Source: Immundisolibacter sp. (GTDB taxonomy: Bacteria > Pseudomonadota > Gammaproteobacteria > Immundisolibacterales > Immundisolibacteraceae). From it: 23,181 nt of DNA. Position numbers and translations under genes: made by a program. The notes under the pieces are model-generated. The model searched no databases and was not told the DNA's origin. It saw only the letters and a list, made by a program, of their open reading frames with translations. The stretch spans positions 1 to 23,181 of the forward strand of contig NZ_JBFIII010000047.1 of the NCBI RefSeq assembly GCF_041601295.1. The letters are read 5' to 3'. Shown one piece after another: positions 17,501 through 23,181 of this stretch; position 1 is the stretch's first letter; each line of letters opens with the position of its first letter.

Positions 17501-18204
17501 CGGCCCTGCTGTACGTGCTGCGCTGCCTGGTCCCGGACCACATTCCGCTGAACGAAGGCTGTCTATGGCCGGTGGATCTGCACATTCCGCCCGGCAGCCT
17601 GCTCGATCCGCCACCCGATGCGGCGGTTGCCGCCGGCAATGTCGAGACCTCGCAGCGCGTGGTCGATGTGCTGCTGGGCGCGTTGGGCCTGGCGGCGGCC
17701 AGCCAGGGCACCATGAACAACGTGATCCTGGGCTTTGCCAATGCCCAGTACTACGAGACCCTGGGCGGCGGCAGCGGCGCGACCGTATTTGCGGACGGTG
17801 CGGACGCGGTTCAGGTGCACATGACCAACACCCGCATCACGGATCCGGAAGTCCTGGAACAGCGTTTGCCCGGGTTGTTGTTGCGCAGCTTCACCATCCG
17901 CCGCCGCAGCGGTGGCGACGGACACCAGCGCGGTGGCGACGGCCTGGTGCGGGAATATCAACTGCTGGCGCCGGCCGTGCTGACGCTGGTCACCCAACGG
18001 CGACTTCGCGCGCCGTTTGGACTGGCGGGCGGCGCCGCTGGCCAGCCAGGACGAAACCTGTTGGTGCGTGCCGGAAACAGCCAAATCCTGCCGCCAGTCG
18101 GGGTATGGCAGCTCCAAGCCGGCGATGTCCTGTCCATCGAAACACCGGGGGGTGGTGGGTATGGCCGGCGGCTCGCACAGGGTCACCCGCAGGCATCCAG
18201 GTAA
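14542..18204 (+). CDS. Fused hydantoinase A/B (5-oxoprolinase-type) ATP-dependent amidohydrolase
   Basis: 1220 residues from ATG 14542, which lies inside the end of moeA; this places 'WRFAADRGGTFTD' (phosphate-binding motif, about 12-24) at the normal N-terminus. The HyuA half (about 1-680) has a second actin-like ATP motif 'GFDMGGTSTDV' (287-297) and 'SAGADPGPTCYGRGG'. The HyuB half (about 690-1210) begins 'RLELYNQRFMAVAQQMGAVLQ', has 'FVATRGHHADIGG', and ends with 'SIETPGGGGYG'. The single-chain layout matches 5-oxoprolinase (5-oxo-L-proline + ATP to glutamate), though fused homologues also act on hydantoins or acetone-like substrates. The specific substrate cannot be assigned. Confidence 0.88.
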   Translation: MGSPDSLPSGGWRFAADRGGTFTDLIGIDPAGRLHTRKLLSVSPAYPDAVAAGVRDLLGLAPGDQVPAGQVASLRIGTTVATNALLEGRGARVGLVLTRGFGDLLEIGHQARPHLFELAIRKPRQLYQRVVEIAGRLDANGAQLEALDETGATQALAGLRAQGVEAVSIVLLHAWRNPIHELRLGALAHAAGFTQVSLSHGCGGRIRVVERAQTCVLDAYLSPVLATYLGLLSAQLGPLPVEFMQSGGGLAPAALCSGKDAVLSGPAGGVVAVASLAGQTGHLPLIGFDMGGTSTDVCRYDGQFDYTAQIEAAGVRFQSHALRVQTVAAGGGSILGFDGQRLTVGPASAGADPGPTCYGRGGPLTLTDANLLLGRLPEHAFSPNPSTAGASGLDLAATRAAFVALAARVSAATDTQTDPETLALGYLQVANEQMAAPIKTLSVGRGFDLREHTLCSYGGAGGLHACAMARDLGIERVVIHPLAGLFSAWGIALADRLEQAERSVLLPLDTGTLAALEPLWQTLYEDTATRLGAAPDRVERELDLRPPGGDSVLTVTFDDPPAMTRAYRAAHGQRFGYAPGGDALEVVTVRLRLRRGSGLTATPAIPESAPASAHIGIRRVVLDHGVAQLPCYRREALTPGARPDSPCLILAEHYTVLVEADFDARVLPGNLLLLERRRKVQTVREPNPDTADPVRLELYNQRFMAVAQQMGAVLQHTAHSINMTERLDFSCAVFDAQGHLVANAPHVPVHLGAMGEAVRALITSHGEHLASGQVYLDNHPAHGGSHLPDVTAISPVFVPRQPRPAFFVATRGHHADIGGVTPGSMSPLSRRLDQEGVVLDRLLAVDDDHLRESALRAALGAGPFPARNLPERLSDLAAQIAANRHGALVLQALAARHGLTEVHAYTRHVQANAAHCIRGALSALLAGRDGLGGTFTDALDDGTPIAVTLRIDAGEQPPDTCRLSVDFTGSGDRHPGAFNAPRAVVRAALLYVLRCLVPDHIPLNEGCLWPVDLHIPPGSLLDPPPDAAVAAGNVETSQRVVDVLLGALGLAAASQGTMNNVILGFANAQYYETLGGGSGATVFADGADAVQVHMTNTRITDPEVLEQRLPGLLLRSFTIRRRSGGDGHQRGGDGLVREYQLLAPAVLTLVTQRRLRAPFGLAGGAAGQPGRNLLVRAGNSQILPPVGVWQLQAGDVLSIETPGGGGYGRRLAQGHPQASR

Positions 18205-18219
18205 CCTGGATACCTGGAT
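18195..18219. repeat. ATCCAGGT inverted/direct repeat over a convergent gene junction
   Basis: ATCCAGGT (18195-18202), one base, ACCTGGAT (18204-18211) and a second ACCTGGAT (18212-18219). The first two form an almost gapless palindrome and the last two a tandem repeat. The block overlaps the stop of the oxoprolinase gene and ends 7 nt before the convergent dtd stop. It could be a hairpin or a binding site, but there is no T-tract. Confidence 0.5.
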
Positions 18220-18226
18220 CGAAACC

Positions 18227-18664
18227 TTACGCGCGCAGCAGAAAAGTCACCGGGCCATCGTTGGTCAGGCTCACCTGCATGGTGGCCCCGAAGCGCCCGC
18301 CAGCTACCGCGCTGTGGCTATTGCGCGCAGCCTGGACCAGGCACTCGAAAATCGCCCTGGCATGCGCAGGTTCGGCGGCACTGGTGAAGCTTGGCCGTCG
18401 GCCACTGTCGGTGTCCGCCGCCAGGGTGAATTGCGGCACCAGTAACAGGCCACCGCCGATATCGGTGAGGCTGAGGTTCATGCGCCCATCGGCATCGTCG
18501 AACATGCGATAACCGAGCAGGCGATCGACCATCCGCTGCGCCTGCGCCGGACGGTCGTCCGGTTGCACGCCCACCAGCACCAGCAACCCCGAACCAATCT
18601 GTCCGACGACTTCCTCGGCGACGCTGACGCGGGCCTGCGTGACCCGCTGCAGCAGGGCCAGCAT
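18227..18664 (-). CDS. dtd: D-aminoacyl-tRNA deacylase
   Basis: Cytosolic proofreading enzyme that hydrolyses D-aminoacyl-tRNAs (and glycyl-tRNA-Ala). 145 residues, the standard length. The start 'MLALLQRVTQARVSV' is typical; the active-site motifs are 'SGRRPSFT' (S92-F93-T94) and the Gly-cisPro motif 'TNDGPVTF' (G137-P138). It begins 2 nt after the end of typA and so is the second gene of a typA-dtd operon. Confidence 0.95.
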   Translation of the reverse strand: MLALLQRVTQARVSVAEEVVGQIGSGLLVLVGVQPDDRPAQAQRMVDRLLGYRMFDDADGRMNLSLTDIGGGLLLVPQFTLAADTDSGRRPSFTSAAEPAHARAIFECLVQAARNSHSAVAGGRFGATMQVSLTNDGPVTFLLRA

Positions 18665-18666
18665 GC

Positions 18667-20484
18667 TCAGCCGGCGGCGCGGCTGTTGCGGCGGCGGTCG
18701 GATTCCAGCAGGAAACGCTTGCGCACACGCAAGTGGTGGGGGGTGATCTCCACCAGTTCGTCGGACTCGATGAACTCCAGCGCCTGCTCCAGCGACATGC
18801 GGATGGGCGGCGTCAGCACGATGTTCTCGTCGTTGCCGGCGGCGCGGATGTTGTTCAGCTGCTTACCCTTGAGGGGGTTGACTGTCAGGTCGTTGCCGCG
18901 GGTATGCACGCCCACCACCTGTCCTTCGTATACCTCATCGCCCGGGGATACCATCATGCGCCCGCGTTCCTGCAGGTTGAACAGGGCAAAGCCGAGCACC
19001 TTGCCGCCGCCGTTGGAGATCAGCACGCCGTTCTTGCGTGTCGCTACTTCGCCCGCCGCCACCGGCGCGTAAGCGTCGAACACATGGTGCATGAGCCCGG
19101 TGCCGGCACTCGCCGACAGAAAATCCGTGCGCAGTCCGATCAGGCCACGGGTAGGCACGCGGTAATCCAGGCGCACCCGGCCACGGCCATCCGGCACCAT
19201 GTCCTTGAGTTCCGCGCGGCGGCTGCCCAGCAACTCCATGATGGCGCCCTGATACTCGGAGTCGACGTCCACGGTCAGTTGCTCGAACGGTTCGCTGACG
19301 ACGCCGTCGATTTCCTTGATGATCACCTGTGGCCGCGACACCGCCAGCTCATAGCCCTCGCGGCGCATGGTCTCGATCAGAATCGACAAATGCAGCTCGC
19401 CCCGCCCGGACACGCGGAAGGTTTCCGGGTCGTCGCCCTCCTCGACCCGCAGCGCGATATTGGTCAGCAACTCGCGGAACAGGCGCTCGCGCAACTGACG
19501 CGAAGTCAGATACTGCCCGTCGCGGCCGGCGAGCGGCGACTTGTTGACCTCAAAGTTCATGGCGATGGTCGGTTCGTCCACCGTCAACGCCGGCAGCGCC
19601 TCGGCCCGTTCCGGATCGCACAGGGTGTCGGAAATGGCCAGCCCTTCGACGCCGGTTACGGCCACGATGTCGCCCGCCGACCCGTGTTCCACCTCGTAAC
19701 GATCCAGGCCGCGAAACGCCAGCACCTGCAACACCCGGCCACGCCGCTGGCGACCGTCGGCGCCAACCACCGCCACCGCCATGTTGCGCTTGACCGTGCC
19801 GCGCTGAATGCGGCCAATGCCAATGACTCCGACGTAGCTCGAATAGCCGAGCGCACTGATCTGCATCTGCAGCGGACCATCAACCTCGATCTGCGGCGGC
19901 GGCACACGGTTGATGATGGTCTCGAACAAGGGCTTCATGTCGCCTTCGCGCACGTCCGGGTCGGGACCGGCGTAGCCGTTCAAGGCCGAGGTGTACACCA
20001 CGGGAAAATCAAGCTGTGCATCGGTCGCGCCAAGCCGGTCGAACAGGTCGAAGGTCTGGTTCAGCACCCACTCCGGACGCGCGCCGGGGCGATCCACCTT
20101 GTTGATGACAACAATCGGATGCAGACCGCTCGCGAATGCCTTCTCGGTAACGAAACGCGTCTGCGGCATGGGGCCATCGACGGCATCCACCAGCAGCAGC
20201 ACCGAGTCGACCATCGACAGGATGCGCTCGACCTCGCCGCCGAAATCGGCATGGCCGGGGGTATCCACGATATTGATCCGGTAGCCGTTCCAGTCCACCG
20301 CGGTGTTCTTGGCGGTGATAGTGATGCCGCGTTCGCGCTCCAGATCGTTGCTGTCCATCATGAGGTTGCCGTGATCCTCATGTGCTGCGAAGGTTCCGGA
20401 CTGACGCAGGAGCTGGTCGACCAGGGTGGTTTTACCGTGGTCGACGTGAGCAATGATGGCGATGTTGCGAATCTGAGTGGACAT
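18667..20484 (-). CDS. typA: Ribosome-associated translational GTPase TypA/BipA
   Basis: 605 residues, the family length. GTPase motifs are all present: G1 'AHVDHGKTT' (12-20), G2 'RGITI' (52-56), G3 'DTPGH' (74-78), G4 'NKVD' (128-131), followed by EF-G-like domains and the BipA-specific C-terminus ('VRVYVPTRGLIGLR'-type segment, 'ELVEITPHHLRVRKR'). It binds the 70S ribosome and acts in 50S assembly and in stress or low-temperature growth. The leader just before the ATG is T-rich (GGTTTTTTC) and lacks a clear Shine-Dalgarno. It is followed at 2 nt by dtd. Confidence 0.95.
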   Translation of the reverse strand: MSTQIRNIAIIAHVDHGKTTLVDQLLRQSGTFAAHEDHGNLMMDSNDLERERGITITAKNTAVDWNGYRINIVDTPGHADFGGEVERILSMVDSVLLLVDAVDGPMPQTRFVTEKAFASGLHPIVVINKVDRPGARPEWVLNQTFDLFDRLGATDAQLDFPVVYTSALNGYAGPDPDVREGDMKPLFETIINRVPPPQIEVDGPLQMQISALGYSSYVGVIGIGRIQRGTVKRNMAVAVVGADGRQRRGRVLQVLAFRGLDRYEVEHGSAGDIVAVTGVEGLAISDTLCDPERAEALPALTVDEPTIAMNFEVNKSPLAGRDGQYLTSRQLRERLFRELLTNIALRVEEGDDPETFRVSGRGELHLSILIETMRREGYELAVSRPQVIIKEIDGVVSEPFEQLTVDVDSEYQGAIMELLGSRRAELKDMVPDGRGRVRLDYRVPTRGLIGLRTDFLSASAGTGLMHHVFDAYAPVAAGEVATRKNGVLISNGGGKVLGFALFNLQERGRMMVSPGDEVYEGQVVGVHTRGNDLTVNPLKGKQLNNIRAAGNDENIVLTPPIRMSLEQALEFIESDELVEITPHHLRVRKRFLLESDRRRNSRAAG

Positions 20485-20550
20485 GAAAAAACCGATGGGC
20501 GGGGTGCGGGTAGCCGACCATTGTAGCTGTCCTGCCCGGCGCCTCCTACT

Positions 20551-21000
20551 TCACTCGGTCGGTTCTACGCGCACCTCGGCGGTGATCGAGTTCGCAATGA
20601 AGCAATTGCGGTGGGCCGATTCATGCAGTTTGTCGAGTTCTTCGCCACTCGGCGCCGCGCCATCAAATGCGATCACCGGGTGCAGCACCACCCCGGTTAT
20701 CGCCATGCGTCCCTGTCCGTTCTTGCCCAACGTGCCGGTGGCCTGGTCGCGATAGGAACTGACCTTGAAACCGCGCTTGGCGGCCAGGGCGAGGAAGGTC
20801 AGCATATGGCAGCTCGACACCGCTGCAATCAGGCCTTCTTCCGGATTGGTGTGGTTGGCATCCCCGGCATAGTCCGGCGCCGCCGAGGCGCGCAGCGTCT
20901 GGCCGCCGGTCAGACGCCACTGATGGGATCGGCCATAGTCGTCCGGATGACCGGCGCGTGGCGCGTGCTGCCAGGTAATTTCCACGTTGAAATCAGACAT
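20551..21000 (-). CDS. OsmC/Ohr family peroxiredoxin-like protein
   Basis: 149 residues from ATG 21000, which has a strong GAGGAGGG site at 5 nt. The two redox cysteines of the family are in place: C64 in 'AAVSSCHMLTFLALAAKRGF' and C133 in 'HRNCFIANS'. The N-terminal 'ADYAGD..HTNPEEGLIAA' pattern is typical of the OsmC group rather than Ohr. Members reduce organic hydroperoxides using thiols. The ATG lies inside the 3' end of the upstream thioesterase gene (8-nt overlap), so the two are probably coupled. Confidence 0.88.
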   Translation of the reverse strand: MSDFNVEITWQHAPRAGHPDDYGRSHQWRLTGGQTLRASAAPDYAGDANHTNPEEGLIAAVSSCHMLTFLALAAKRGFKVSSYRDQATGTLGKNGQGRMAITGVVLHPVIAFDGAAPSGEELDKLHESAHRNCFIANSITAEVRVEPTE

Positions 21001-21436
21001 CGTTGCCCTCCTCGGCAAGACCCAAAAGACGTTGCAAAAAGTCCGAAGGCCGGCGTGCCAGGCGCCGCGCCTTATAGTCAAAAAAACCCATCCGCGTGCG
21101 GGCGATCAGCACTTGCTGGCCAGCACGGCTGACCCGATAGCGGAACTCGCAACGCACGGCGCCAAGTCCGGTCACGGCCATGTCCACGCGCAGCCGGTCG
21201 GCCCAGAAGGCTTCTGCCGTGTAGTGGACTTCGAGTTCCAGCATGATCAGACCGGCACCACCAGCGTCGGCCTCATCGTACCCGGCCCGAGCCAACCAGC
21301 GCCGCCGCGCTTCATGCAGCAGGCTGACCGCGGCGTCATGACCCAGGTGGCCACCGTAATTGATGTCGCGCGCCTGCACCGGCAGTTCGGTACCCCAGTC
21401 GAACTGCCGCGGCAGACCCAAACCCGCCCGGCTCAC
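20993..21436 (-). CDS. Hotdog-fold acyl-CoA thioesterase (4-hydroxybenzoyl-CoA thioesterase-like)
   Basis: About 147 residues if the GTG at 21436 is used; there is no strong Shine-Dalgarno, the frame is open further upstream, and a start a few codons later (TTG 21421) is also possible. The motif 'QARDINYGGHLGHDAAVSLLHEAR' contains the catalytic Asp (D24) and the helix of the 4HBT/YbgC family. 'VHYTAEAFWADRLRV' and 'RTRMGFFDYKARR' fit the second half of a single hotdog domain. It should hydrolyse an acyl- or aryl-CoA in the cytosol. It is divergent from pagL and overlaps the OsmC-type gene by 8 nt. Confidence 0.82.
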   Translation of the reverse strand: MSRAGLGLPRQFDWGTELPVQARDINYGGHLGHDAAVSLLHEARRRWLARAGYDEADAGGAGLIMLELEVHYTAEAFWADRLRVDMAVTGLGAVRCEFRYRVSRAGQQVLIARTRMGFFDYKARRLARRPSDFLQRLLGLAEEGNDV

Positions 21437-21553
21437 AGGCCAGCCACGCAGTACCTGCTTGCCGATGCCGCCGATAACGGAAATAATCGACACGCCCACG
21501 CACCCAGTGGGTTGTTGACCATAAAACGAAACCTGCTCGGGGAGAATAAAACC

Positions 21554-22090
21554 ATGCTTGATATCGCACGCAACGTGTTTGCGGGCCTTGGTCTGTGCGC
21601 GGCACTTGCCGCTCCCGCCTGTGCACAATACCGCACTGAACTGAGCACCGGTTGGGGCAACGACAACACGCGGCTGCTTCGCCTGGGCGTGGCGCGCGAC
21701 TGGCAGCAGACCTGGTTTACCGATGGCAACTGGCAGCTTTCCGGCCACTGGCTGGCCGAGATCGGTTACTGGAACAGCGATGAGCGCAACCACCAGAACG
21801 ACAATCTGTGGGAAGTCGCCCTCACGCCGGTGCTGCGCCTGGCACCCAAAGCCACTACGGGCCTGCGCCCATACCTGGAGGCTGGCGTCGGCGGACACCT
21901 GCTGTCCGAGACCCGAATCGGCGAACGGAAACTGTCAACCGCCTGGCAGTTTGGCAGCCACATCGGCACTGGCGTGAATTGCGGCCAATTCGCGATCGGC
22001 TACCGCTTCCAGCATCTGTCGAATGCCAGCATCAAGCGGCCCAACGACGGCATCGATTTCCACATGCTGACGGCCAGCATGGCATTCTGA
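21554..22090 (+). CDS. pagL: Lipid A 3-O-deacylase (PagL-like outer-membrane barrel)
   Basis: 178 residues with a signal peptide (about 1-24, ending 'PACAQ'), alternating beta-strand character and a C-terminal Phe, as for outer-membrane barrels. The active-site segment is 'FQHLSNASIKRPNDGIDFHM': H154 and S156 match the His-Ser pair of PagL. The third catalytic residue, Glu twelve positions after Ser in the Pseudomonas enzyme, is here D168. PagL removes the 3-position acyl chain of lipid A in the outer leaflet and lowers endotoxicity and polymyxin sensitivity. GGGGAG lies 8 nt before the ATG. Confidence 0.85.
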   Translation: MLDIARNVFAGLGLCAALAAPACAQYRTELSTGWGNDNTRLLRLGVARDWQQTWFTDGNWQLSGHWLAEIGYWNSDERNHQNDNLWEVALTPVLRLAPKATTGLRPYLEAGVGGHLLSETRIGERKLSTAWQFGSHIGTGVNCGQFAIGYRFQHLSNASIKRPNDGIDFHMLTASMAF

Positions 22091-22207
22091 AGTCATCACC
22101 CATCTGCCCCGCCCGCACGCTTGCGTTCGCCCCCGGAACGTACGGTCTTGGTGCGCCGCGATTGGCCGCGTCCTACCCTCAAGGCGCGGTCTCGCGTTCG
22201 TCAGGCC

Positions 22208-22630
22208 TCATTTCTCCTGGATGCTGGCCACGTAATCGACGATGCTGAGAATTTGCCCGCGGACCTGCGGGTCGTTCTTGCCGTCCTTGCTAAAACGCTC
22301 ACCCCACACTGGCATTTCGGCGGGACCGTGGATGCCGACCGCTTGGCCACGACCGTCGATCACGGTGCGTACTCGGGCATAAGGGAAGCTGCCATTGTTA
22401 TTTTTGGCCAGTTGCGTGAGGTCAGCGGGTCGTTTCTTCAACGCTGAGGCCACCGGCCCGTCCCCACGCCCCATAGGGCCATGACAGGATGCGCAATAGG
22501 CATAAAAATCCTGGCGCTGCGTCTCACTGATTTCATCAGCCGCGCGGGTGGCACCAACACCCAATAACAGTGGCACGGCGGCCCAAAGAGCAAAACGAAA
22601 CCGGCGGTTATTCCTGTCAAAGTCACGCAT
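22208..22630 (-). CDS. Periplasmic class I cytochrome c
   Basis: 140 residues from ATG 22630, chosen for the GAGGGAGG site at 7 nt and because it puts a basic start and hydrophobic core (about 11-30, ending 'ATRA') at the N-terminus as a signal peptide. The haem motif is CASCH (C46, C49, H50), followed by 'GPMGRGDGPVASALKKRPADLT', a typical cytochrome c loop. M106 in 'AEMPVWGERF' is the likely distal ligand. It ends with the helix 'RGQILSIVDYVASIQ'. It resembles the small cytochromes that serve terminal oxidases or dehydrogenases. It is convergent with pagL. Confidence 0.9.
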   Translation of the reverse strand: MRDFDRNNRRFRFALWAAVPLLLGVGATRAADEISETQRQDFYAYCASCHGPMGRGDGPVASALKKRPADLTQLAKNNNGSFPYARVRTVIDGRGQAVGIHGPAEMPVWGERFSKDGKNDPQVRGQILSIVDYVASIQEK

Positions 22631-22804
22631 GACACGACCTCCCTCACGAAAATATTTGCAGGCGACACGATTGACGGTCACAACTTAGCGGCATTGCGGC
22701 TAATCGGGCTGTGATCCTGGTCAAGCCATGTGAATTGGTGAGGGCGGATCGACCATCGGCAACAGAGGGGCTTGTCATGTATACCGTGACGCATCGGCAC
22801 TTTT

Positions 22805-22853
22805 AAGATGACGTATCTTGTGCGAATACATCATTAATTAAATGATTTAATGA
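22805..22853. promoter_or_regulatory. AT-rich island with two inverted repeats (candidate operator)
   Basis: In a 403-bp stretch with no intact gene (22631-23033), bases about 22795-22866 are strikingly AT-rich against the high-GC background. Two inverted repeats are present: AAGAT-5nt-ATCTT (22805-22819) and TCATTAA-9nt-TTAATGA (22831-22853). The second also contains an inner TCATT-5nt-AATGA. They lie about 175-225 bp upstream of the cytochrome start at 22630. I cannot place a convincing promoter, so regulator binding is inference. Confidence 0.4.
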
Positions 22854-22865
22854 GACTTAATTAGC

Positions 22866-23033
22866 TTAGAATCGCGGATCCAGGTGCCGGGAGTGGCATG
22901 CCGTACAGGACCATTGACCTTCGCCGCCTGTGCCGGTCGCGAGGCTACGGTCGACCAACCTGACACCTGCCCAATGGCGGATCGTGTCTGCGGAACCATT
23001 AACCTGATATCGAAAAGGATTTTGCGAGCCGAC
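22866..23033 (-). pseudogene. Haem-motif (CTACH) coding relic following the FAD-linked oxidase in the same frame
   Basis: Directly after the oxidase TGA (23034-23036) the same frame stays open for 55 codons to a TAA at 22866-22868. It includes 'ADTIRHWAGVRLVDRSLATG' and a haem c attachment motif 'WSCTACHSRHLDPRF' eight residues from the end. There is no ATG or GTG in frame, only a TTG, so it does not look like a complete gene. It may be the 3' remnant of a cytochrome gene, or an extension of the oxidase cut off by a stop. A second, 84-codon open frame across the same bases shows no recognisable features. Confidence 0.4.
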
Positions 23034-23181
23034 TCACCCCGGCGGCAGCAGCTTGCCGGGATTGAGCCGGCCGTGAGGATCCAGCGCCGACTTGATGCCA
23101 CGCATCAGTTCGAGCGCGACCGCCGGTTCGTGCCGCGCCAGGGCGTCTCGTTTCAGGAGCCCGATACCGTGCTCGGCCGAG
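23034..23181 (-). CDS. FAD-linked oxidase / D-2-hydroxyacid dehydrogenase-type C-terminus, truncated by window edge
   Basis: Only the last 48 codons are inside the window. They read 'SAEHGIGLLKRD', then a helix 'ALELMRGIKSALDP', then 'GRLNPGKLLPPG' and a TGA. The E-H-G-I-G signature and the N-P-G-K ending define the C-terminal domain of the GlcD / D-lactate dehydrogenase / vanillyl-alcohol-oxidase superfamily, flavoproteins that oxidise 2-hydroxyacids or phenols. The substrate cannot be told from this part. The gene is on the same strand as the cytochrome at 22208-22630 and 403 bp upstream of it. Confidence 0.9.
   Translation of the reverse strand, partial: SAEHGIGLLKRDALARHEPAVALELMRGIKSALDPHGRLNPGKLLPPG

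Noticed and set aside
20520..20525. TACAAT (minus strand) as a -10 box for typA.
   Set aside because: The -35 position reads TAGGAG; a single hexamer is too weak to call.
23034..23036. Selenocysteine recoding of the oxidase TGA.
   Set aside because: The protein already ends in the family's normal C-terminus and I see no convincing selenocysteine-insertion hairpin; decay of an adjacent cytochrome gene is simpler.
22847..23101. 84-codon minus-strand frame spanning the oxidase end and the AT-rich island.
   Set aside because: It overlaps the clear C-terminal frame of the FAD-linked oxidase and shows no recognisable motif.

Overview
The window is high-GC (roughly two-thirds G+C by eye) bacterial chromosome with densely packed short operons on both strands. 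The gene content points to a Gram-negative proteobacterium: an outer-membrane lipid A deacylase (PagL), periplasmic c-type cytochromes, a Tat-exported flavoprotein, BipA/TypA with Dtd, and a long two-ACT-domain IlvA. I favour Gammaproteobacteria, but the sequence alone does not settle the lineage. No rRNA, tRNA, CRISPR array, transposase or phage gene was seen.

Layout. (1) 1-4048, respiratory/redox: the C-terminal two-thirds of a molybdopterin oxidoreductase alpha subunit of the NarG/EbdA/SerA type runs in from the left. It converges on a two-gene minus-strand operon encoding a Tat-exported FAD dehydrogenase and a small monohaem cytochrome c, translationally coupled (TGATG). (2) 4310-5328, a wreck of a type I restriction-modification locus: the first ~67 codons of hsdR are joined out of frame to the distal part of hsdM, which carries further lesions. 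(3) 5416-8073, minus strand: a MaoC-like hydratase, a DUF2062 membrane protein and ilvA. (4) 8203-11312, plus strand: a cofactor-dependent phosphoglycerate mutase followed at 7 nt by an MFS transporter, then a stand-alone GT4 glycosyltransferase with a TTG start. (5) 11350-13199, minus strand: arylamine N-acetyltransferase overlapping mtnA (methionine salvage). (6) 13284-18204, plus strand: moeA (molybdenum insertion) overlapping a giant fused hydantoinase/5-oxoprolinase gene. (7) 18227-21436, minus strand: typA-dtd (translation quality) and, upstream, a hotdog thioesterase overlapping an OsmC-type gene. (8) 21554-23181: pagL on the plus strand, then on the minus strand a cytochrome c, a 403-bp gene-poor stretch with an AT-rich island and a haem-motif relic, and the extreme C-terminus of an FAD-linked oxidase at the right edge.

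How the genes may work together. The clearest theme is periplasmic electron transfer: a Mo enzyme, a Tat flavoprotein with its own cytochrome, a further cytochrome c, and an FAD-linked oxidase at the other edge. MoeA, 11 kb away, would supply cofactor to the Mo enzyme. The rest is housekeeping or general metabolism. I did not find a convincing wholly new system. The best second-look items are the split flavocytochrome pair, the multiply broken hsdR/hsdM chimera, the haem-motif relic that continues the oxidase frame after its stop codon, the AT-rich inverted-repeat island, and the moeA/oxoprolinase overlap.
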